DNA from: Nematostella vectensis | Taxonomy: Eukaryota > Cnidaria > Anthozoa > Actiniaria > Edwardsiidae | Direction of reading: 5' to 3' | Length of the DNA stretch: 64,000 nucleotides | Assembly: GCF_932526225.1 (NCBI RefSeq) | Contig: NC_064038.1 | Coordinates: forward strand, 4,836,001-4,900,000 | In this document: positions 57,630 to 64,000 of the stretch, piece by piece | Position numbering within the stretch: the first letter of the stretch is position 1 | Layout of the letters: each line of letters starts with the position of its first letter | Translations under genes and position numbers: made by a program | The notes under the pieces: generated by a model | The model's input: only the letters and a program-made list of their open reading frames with translations | Database searches by the model: none | What the model was told of the DNA's origin: nothing

Positions 57630-57770
57630 TTCCAGGAGATATATGCGAACCACCCATCTCTCTGAAACCACAGCGAGCTCATGTAACGTCTGGTAATGAT
57701 TCAAGGAGATATATGCGAATCACCCATCTCTCTGAAACCACAGCGAGCTCATGTAACGTCTGGTAATGAT
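57628..57770 (+). repeat. 70-bp direct duplication overlapping the GPCR stop codon
   Basis: Two near-identical 70-base units ('aggagatatatgcgaa…catctctctgaaaccacagc…gtctggtaatgat'), the first beginning at the stop codon of the GPCR and the second at 57698. They lie in the presumptive 3' UTR. Confidence 0.9.
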
Positions 57771-57949
57771 GTTTTTAATAATTTGCGCAAAACACCTCAG
57801 TCATCAAAAGTGCTACATGATATCTGTAAAGTTACATAAACTCTGATCGTAGGTACTTTTGCTCCCGGGTATTTACTGTAGGTATTGATAAATATAATTG
57901 TAAATAAATATCAATCTTTATCAGTGCATCAGTGCGTTTACGGTGAATG

Positions 57950-59278
57950 TGGGCTGCTAAGAAACATTGAGCTTGCAGAGTTTGGGGGGAGGGGCCTAAG
58001 AAACACTGAGCTTGTAAAGTTAGGGGAGGCTAAGAAACACAGAGCTTGCAGAGTTATGGGGGGGCTAAGAAACATTGAGCTTGCAGAGTTAGGGGGATAA
58101 GAAACACTGAGCTTGCAGATTTGGGGGGGGGGGGGGGGGCTAAGAAACACTGAGCTTGCAGAGTTAGAGGGGATAAGAACACTGAGCTTGCAGAGTTAGG
58201 GTGGGCTAAGAAACACTGAGCTTGCAGAGTTAGGAGGGGGGGGGGGCTAAGAAACATTGAGCTTGCAGAGTTAGGGGGGCTAAGAATTACTGAGCTTGCA
58301 GAGTTAGGGGGGGGGGCTAAGAAACATTGAGCTTGCAGAGGTAGGGGGCTAAGGAACACTGAGCTTGCAGAGTTAGGGGGGGCTAAGAAACATTGAGCTT
58401 GCAGAGTTAGGGAAGGTAAGAAACACTGAGCTTGCAGAGTTAGGGGGGCTAAGAAACACTGAGCTTGTAGAGTTAGGGGGGGGGGGGTAAGAAACACTGA
58501 GCTTGCAGAGTTGGGGGGGGGGGGGCTAAGAAACACTGAGCTTGTAAAGTTAGAGGGATAAGAAACATTGACCTTGCAGAGTTAGGGGGGCTAAGAAACA
58601 CTGAGCTTGCAGAGTTAATGGGGCTAAGAAACACTGAGCTTGCAGAGTTAGGGGGGGGGGGGGCTAAGAAACACTGAGCTTGCAGAGTTGGGGGGCTAAG
58701 AAACACTGAGCTTGCAGAGTTAGGGGGGCTAAGAAATACTGACCTTGCAGAGTTAGGGGGGGGCAAAGAAACACTGAGCTTGCAGAGTTAGGGGGCTAAG
58801 AAACACTGAGCTTGCAGAGCTAGGGGGGGGCTAAGAAACACTGAGCTTGTAGAGTTAGGGGGGCTAAGAAACATTAAGCTTGCAGAGTTAGGGGGACTAA
58901 GAAACACTGAGCTTGCAGAGTTGGGGGGGGGGGGCTAAGAAACACTGAGCTTGCAGAATTAGGGGGGGCTAAGAAACACTGAGCTTGCAGAGTTAGGGGG
59001 GCTAAGAAACACTGAGCTTGCAGAGTTAGGGGGGGGCTAAGAAACATTGACCTTGCAGAGTTAGGGGGGCTAAGAAACACTGAGCTTGCAGAGTTAGGGG
59101 GGGGGGGCTAAGAAACATTGAGCTTGCAGAGTTAGGGGGGTTAGAAACACTGAGCTTGCAGAGTTAGGGGGCTAAGAAACATTGACCTTTCAGAGTTAGG
59201 GGGGGCTAAGAAACACTGAGCTTGCAGAGTTAGGGGGGTAAGAAACACTGAGCTTGCAGAGTTGGGGGGGGGGGGGCG
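57950..59278 (+). repeat. ~33-bp G-rich minisatellite downstream of the GPCR
   Basis: About 40 units of AAGAAACACTGAGCTTGCAG plus AGTTAGGGGG(G)nCT. The unit core is conserved but the G run varies from about 4 to 14. The minus strand reads as Pro-rich frames (SVFLSPP-type); these are not genes. Confidence 0.95.
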
Positions 59279-59324
59279 GTTGTTGAGGCCTTAGCGCAAA
59301 GGGAAGCCTTAGTGACAAGGGAAG

Positions 59325-59480
59325 CGTATATCGTGATGTGTGACGACGCGCGTGACATGGAAAGCTATTGTATATATCGTGATGTGTGACGACGCGCGTG
59401 ACATGGAAAGCTTGTTTATGTTTCGTGACGTGTTAAGTGCGTATCGTGACGTGTGACACGCCTGAAATTGAAAGCCTGTG
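59325..59480 (+). repeat. ~60-bp tandem repeat (GTGACGACGCGCGTGACATG)
   Basis: Two close and one or two degenerate copies of 'tatcgtgatgtgtgacgacg…cgtgacatggaaagct', directly after the G-rich array. Confidence 0.8.
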
Positions 59481-60305
59481 CATGAAGTGTGACATGGGAA
59501 GGGTATTTTTATCGGGACTTAGAATGCAGGACTTCATCTCTCCGTGACGAGAAGGTCACCAGGAGTAGGTGATGATTTCCGCACTGAGCTGAGCTAACAC
59601 TGGCAATAATCAAGAGTTTAAAATTGCTCAGCAGAAGAGCAGGTATTCTAAGGCTCTGAATCACTGAATGTTGTAGGACATTTCTGCCGTGAGGCCAGAG
59701 CGTAGTATTTATGTATAATAACATAAATTGGCTATCTTAAAGATTCATATATTATTCTTACATTGCTTATCTAATAACCTCGGTTTAGGAGATAAACAAC
59801 TGTAGTTTTGGTCCCAAATTTATATTGTTTAAAAAATGATATAAAAAAAAACAATTGTTTAGCTGATTGTTATATTATATATGTATATGATTATATTCAT
59901 ATGTTAATAATGCCACTTATAAAAAGAGGTATTTTTCCGTTTCCGGGCGATTAAGGTTTGCCGGATCCAATATCGTTCAAAGATTTCGGGAGCTATCACT
60001 TCCGTCCTCGCTGATCCAGGAGTGAAACATGAAACGGCTTGTAACGCGAAGCGCTCGATAACATGTCGGAAATCCGACGATTTCCAAAACATCTCTTTAG
60101 AGACAGCTCGTCATGTACTCAAGGGGAAGTAAGTGTACACCCTGCTGCTTGGACTACACCCTGAGGTCCTGGTGTTTCTTCCTGTGTTTATATGGACCAT
60201 GTTACAACTCCGAATTCACTAAGCCATAAGCTTACAGCCATCTGGAGGCATTGTAGACTTTCATCGTCTCAATGTAAGGTGCTAAAGGGACTACAGCACA
60301 GGACC

Positions 60306-60372
60306 TTACTGGAACAGACTATAACTGGAACAGACTATAACTGGAACAGACTATAACTGGAACAGACTATAA
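60306..60372 (+). repeat. 16-bp tandem repeat CTGGAACAGACTATAA
   Basis: Four head-to-tail, essentially perfect copies of the 16-base unit. Confidence 0.95.
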
Positions 60373-60444
60373 ATTTTGGGTCTTTCCATAAAATATCCCA
60401 CGTCGGCCCGGGCTTAGTGTAGTATCGTTTAGTTGATTTGGACG

Positions 60445-61259
60445 ATGTCCCACTTCTCGTATCCTGGAAACAATTCGCATTTGTGTAGTTCTAGCTGTCA
60501 AGAGCAAGGTAAGTGTGTATTATCATTATTTTTCTATTGAACACATGTTACCTTACCTCGTTACAATTTAAGTGTGGGTACGGTGGATATGGGATATAAT
60601 TGACTGACATTTCATCGCCGGATATCACGCTAGTAGTTAATTTCTTTTTATATTTGAGCCTTGGTACCTTTTTTTCTGACTGATATTTCGCAGTTTGGAG
60701 CACCGTAAATACCGTTACCAATCATCCTTATCTTTATTCCATTGAGTGCTAAAAAAGAACGCAGCCTTTTTTCTATTCACGAGTGTGGGCTGGGTGAAAT
60801 AAAGGCCATGATTGCAAGCCATGGAAGGAAAGGGCAAGTGCTTTTGTCATCTGAGATGGATTTTTATTTCTTAGGTACCGAAAAAAAAAGATAATTAAAA
60901 AAAATGAATAAGGCAACTAAGAAACGAAATATGATTATAATTAACTAAAATCGACAACTCAAGCGTGAATCCAGGTAGTACCATAGCGGAGAGCTGATAG
61001 TACATTGTAAACGTGCATTGTGCCTCCTTCAGCTCCTCCTATCCTGCTGTCGAGAAAGTCCGTACTCTCAAATCCGCTCTTCATCCAGACCACTAAATTA
61101 CCCTCATTTTATTACAAAAAAGCCACGTGTCGCGTCTTGTGGACTGGGCTACCTTTGGTTAGGCAGGAAGTAAACGCCGATCACTCATCTCGGGTCGCTC
61201 TCGGTCACACATCGTTTCCGGAATCGTTACGAATCCATCCTCGTGCCTGGTGTTTCTGA
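60445..61259 (+). CDS. Weak two-exon candidate gene, unidentified
   Basis: A possible first exon 60445-60508 (MSHFSYPGNNSHLCSSSCQE, then Q and a donor CAAG|GTAAGTGT) could join an open stretch at 61033-61259 after acceptor CTCCTTCAG. That would give about 97 codons ending RIHPRAWCF. Phases agree. No family is recognised, the second part has no clear coding signature, and the pairing may be chance. Confidence 0.2.
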
Positions 61260-62675
61260 TAGTGAGATTTCCGGTACATTTTCGTCTAGCTCCTATTGGC
61301 TCTTTTGGTCTTCGTGAGATGGGATTACTTGCTTCCTGTTGTGAATACATTTTGCCTTATTCTTGTATTGCTGTATTTTTTGTTATTTTTATGCAGCATA
61401 CAGTAGGTTGAGCCTCCTCCGCAAGCCTTTCGAGTGGCAAAAGCTTTTTTTTTTCGATTTCAGGCTTCCTGTAGCATATTTAAGAAGGAGTGGGGGCCTG
61501 GGTTAGTGAAAAAAAGCGATCTCCCCTCTTCTCCGGCTCCGGTTCAACTCGCCACAGGAACCCCAATTCATTAGAATACTAGATGCCTGCGGTGGAGGCT
61601 ACAGTAGATTGTTTTTTTCTTCCATAGCAACAAGCTGAATACGCTCAATGCTGATTTTTAAATGTTGCAGAAAGTTAACGGTTTAGTTCCATTCTTTCTA
61701 TTGCAGCAGGGGCGAGTCAGGGGGGGGGGGGCTGGTCAATGCCCCACCCTTTAGCAGCCAAGTAAATGTATGAAACATCTAAAATCTAAAATAAAGGAGA
61801 AAATGCCTTGAAAGTCCCTTTTGGGTCCCATCCAGTTCAAAATCCTTGCTACGCCGCTGTGCAGTCTTGAACGTAGAGACATTAGAAAACAATTTTCGAT
61901 GTTGTCTTTCACGTGTTGTTTTTTCAATGTTGTTTTTCAATGTTTTTTTTATATCGTTTTTCGATTTTGTTTATTGAAGTTTTTTAGGGCTTTTTTACCT
62001 TGTTTTACGATGATGTTTTTCAATGGATATTTTTCGATGTTTTGGAATGTTTTTTATTTTTATTGAAAATTGAAATTATTATATTTATTTATTTATCTTT
62101 GATCTAATATTCTCTCTCATTTTGCAAGCATTCATATTTTACTTTATTCTTTTTTTAGTTTTTATGATTAAAATAAAAAAAATCAAATTTATTTTGCGTT
62201 ATTTTATATTTATTTCTGTAATATTACGTGATTTTTCTATTATAACGATGGGCCACCATAGAGGTGCTTGGTCTCAAAGGCAAGGGAAGTTCTTTGAGGT
62301 ACCAAGCTGTTAGTAATCAACCTTTTGAAGAGCGCGAGCAAAACGAGTCACAGACGACATGTGTGAAAATAACATGTGTAGACAGCAAATTCTTTATTGT
62401 CGTCTGTTTGATCTAGAAGTCTTAGCAAAATGAATTAGAAAGAAAACCACCCATGCGTATTAAAAAAATGTGTCTGAACTTAGCGTTAGAGCTTTTGCAA
62501 GGCTTATTTTATATTAAACACCTACAAAACATTTTAGGACAGGAGAACAATAATCGCAAAGAGTACAAAAATCAGCAGAAGAGGAACCCCACGTTAGAAA
62601 AACAGTCTTTTGTGAATCCTTTCTTCGAGCGTAAAGTCACATTCTCTTCTATTTTTAATTTTAAGCTAACGCTAC
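61260..62675. other. Non-coding, AT-rich region
   Basis: T-rich sequence with repeated CAATGTT(T)TTTTTC-like words at about 61900-62060. No exon is supported. Confidence 0.5.
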
Positions 62676-62679
62676 TTAA

Positions 62680-62907
62680 AAGCCGCCAGTTTATTTCCGG
62701 AGGGCCTACGGAAACCTCAACCGTTAGGAGCCAAAAGAATCTATTAAAATCCGAGATATTTAACAGGCCATCCGCTCTAAATTATCAGTCACATCCTCAA
62801 AGAAACTTCCACTAGACACACTGTTTTCACAATTTTTAAATATTTTTCCCGTTTTCTTCGGAGATCGTTACGAAGTCGGCCGGAAGTAAACTGGTGAATA
62901 TGCGGCT
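62680..62907. mobile_element. TTAA-flanked MITE (piggyBac-type), copy 2
   Basis: Same orientation and family as 38039-38285. TTAA occurs at 62676-62679 and 62908-62911, the ends are AAGCCGCCAGTTTATTTCCG and CCGGAAGTAAACTGGTG…, and the shared core is 'gagatatttaacaggccatc'. A few indels make it about 20 bases shorter. Confidence 0.85.
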
Positions 62908-63662
62908 TTAAATCCCTCAATCACCTATTTATCGATTCACAAGAACCCCGGCTTTTAGAACCAAGAGAACAGAAATTTAAAATGGTGCGTAAAAACAAAG
63001 CCTTTTAGACTACTTGCCCTTCTTGCGCTCTCGTAAAAAGTTTGGGTGTATTTTGTTTTATTACTCTAATACAATTAATGCGGGATATGAAAAGTTGTTA
63101 TAAGATACGGTATCGAAAATGCTCGAGCGGCGAAGTCTTTTGAAGTTATACGGGGAGGTGCTTATTTCAAAATTCGTTAAGATAAAAAAAGGGTTTTTGT
63201 ATAACATGGAGCACGTTTATTGGTCGTAGTTGGTAGTTTTTGATACTTCTCTTCTAATGTTCCCTTCTTCATGGGAGTCTGGTGCAACCCGTCGAGGCAA
63301 GACGCTCATTCATACATTTCACTTTTCAGTCCCTACAGACAATCCTCTTTGTCATTATTGTTTTTATTGTCCGTCATGCTTAAAACTTCCGCTAGAAATC
63401 TCTTCCGGACACTCCCACACTCAGTTTATTATCAAGGCCTTTTGACCTCTCGGCGTGTCACCACGTTTCCGGTAACCATTATCATTCAATACGCAGGAAT
63501 CAGCCAATAAGCTACCGCGATTGGTGTACAAATAGCAAGGGATTTCCGAACGGTTTTGCTAGTTTCCTATCCACTTCGTATCAGTACGTAAAGAAGAGCC
63601 AAACGCCTAGTTACACTTCTCAGAATTTGTTTGGTCAAAGAGTAGGTACGAGTGATGCAATC

Positions 63663-63810
63663 ATGAAACAACTAATGGAGTTTTCGTCTTTTGGTGGCTT
63701 TGTGAAGAAGACGCACTTTTCATATTTCCAAACACTGATGTTTAAGAAAGAGGAAATGGGAATTGGTCCATGTTTAGCGTGCGTCTTAACTCGACATAAT
63801 CAACACGGAG
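63663..63810 (+). CDS. Candidate first coding exon at window edge
   Basis: ATG at 63663 opens 49 codons (MKQLMEFSSFGGFVKKTHFS…ACVLTRHNQHG) ending at CACGGAG|GTAGGT, a plausible donor. The peptide is non-repetitive but unrecognised, and the rest would lie beyond the window. Confidence 0.25.
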
Positions 63811-64000
63811 GTAGGTTTTGTCGATTTTAAGCCTGTCACATAGTTCTGTATGAGACGTAAAAAATGGATCAAACAACAACATATTTCACAAACTAGCTAT
63901 TGTTAAATTTCCGACATGACTTTTATAACGACAATTCAATCAGCAAAAAAACTGTTAGACACAGAAGATATGAAAACGCAAACTCATACAGTACGTAACA

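Noticed and set aside
57938-59080. Pro-rich minus-strand frames of 68-160 codons
   Set aside because: All lie within the G-rich minisatellite and repeat the same unit; no start context or homology.
62453-62815. 120-codon plus-strand frame
   Set aside because: Its second half runs through the TTAA-flanked MITE and the first half has no coding signature.

Overview
The window is animal nuclear DNA. Its genes are split by short phase-consistent GT-AG introns, the intergenic spacers are large, and minisatellites and small inverted-repeat transposon remnants are common. The gene set (an OATP/SLCO transporter pair, AMACR, a RYK-type WIF-domain receptor, an intronless rhodopsin-class GPCR) and the compact intron style suggest an invertebrate, most likely an anthozoan cnidarian such as a sea anemone of the Nematostella type. 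The species is an inference; the sequence alone does not prove it.

Layout. (1) 1534-12989 and 14328-29841 are a direct tandem duplication. Each unit holds one complete 12-exon organic-anion-transporter (SLCO/OATP) gene of 693 codons, called A and B here. All twelve coding exons have the same length in both copies and both frames are open. The introns have diverged by array expansion and transposon insertion. The largest difference is a 5.5-kb, 28-base satellite in intron 6 of B. (2) 32824-36703 (+) is a five-exon AMACR gene (382 aa) with catalytic His and Asp. (3) 39444-45949 (-), convergent with AMACR, is a 12-exon RYK-like receptor (634 aa: signal peptide, WIF domain, one membrane helix, kinase fold). 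Its kinase domain has lost the nucleotide-binding and catalytic residues. (4) 49880-50028 (+) is an orphan first coding exon with no recognisable continuation. (5) 56565-57629 (+) is an intronless class A GPCR, followed by a 1.3-kb G-rich minisatellite. (6) 59.3-64 kb is gene-poor, with two or three weak candidate first exons.

The most unusual structural signal is in the SLCO pair. Several tandem arrays start exactly on exon-intron junctions, so the repeat unit carries a copy of the real splice site with a few exon bases. This is seen at the exon 10 donor (both paralogues), the exon 7 donor, the exon 12 acceptor (both paralogues) and the exon 2 acceptor, and as a single extra copy of the exon 5 donor in B. 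The transcripts therefore contain dozens of decoy splice sites next to the authentic ones. The second notable item is the RYK-like pseudokinase, in which VAVK, HRD and DFG are replaced by VAVR, DIN and SHM. At least six families of terminal-inverted-repeat elements (including TTAA- and TA-flanked ones) and one LINE fragment explain much of the remaining non-coding sequence.
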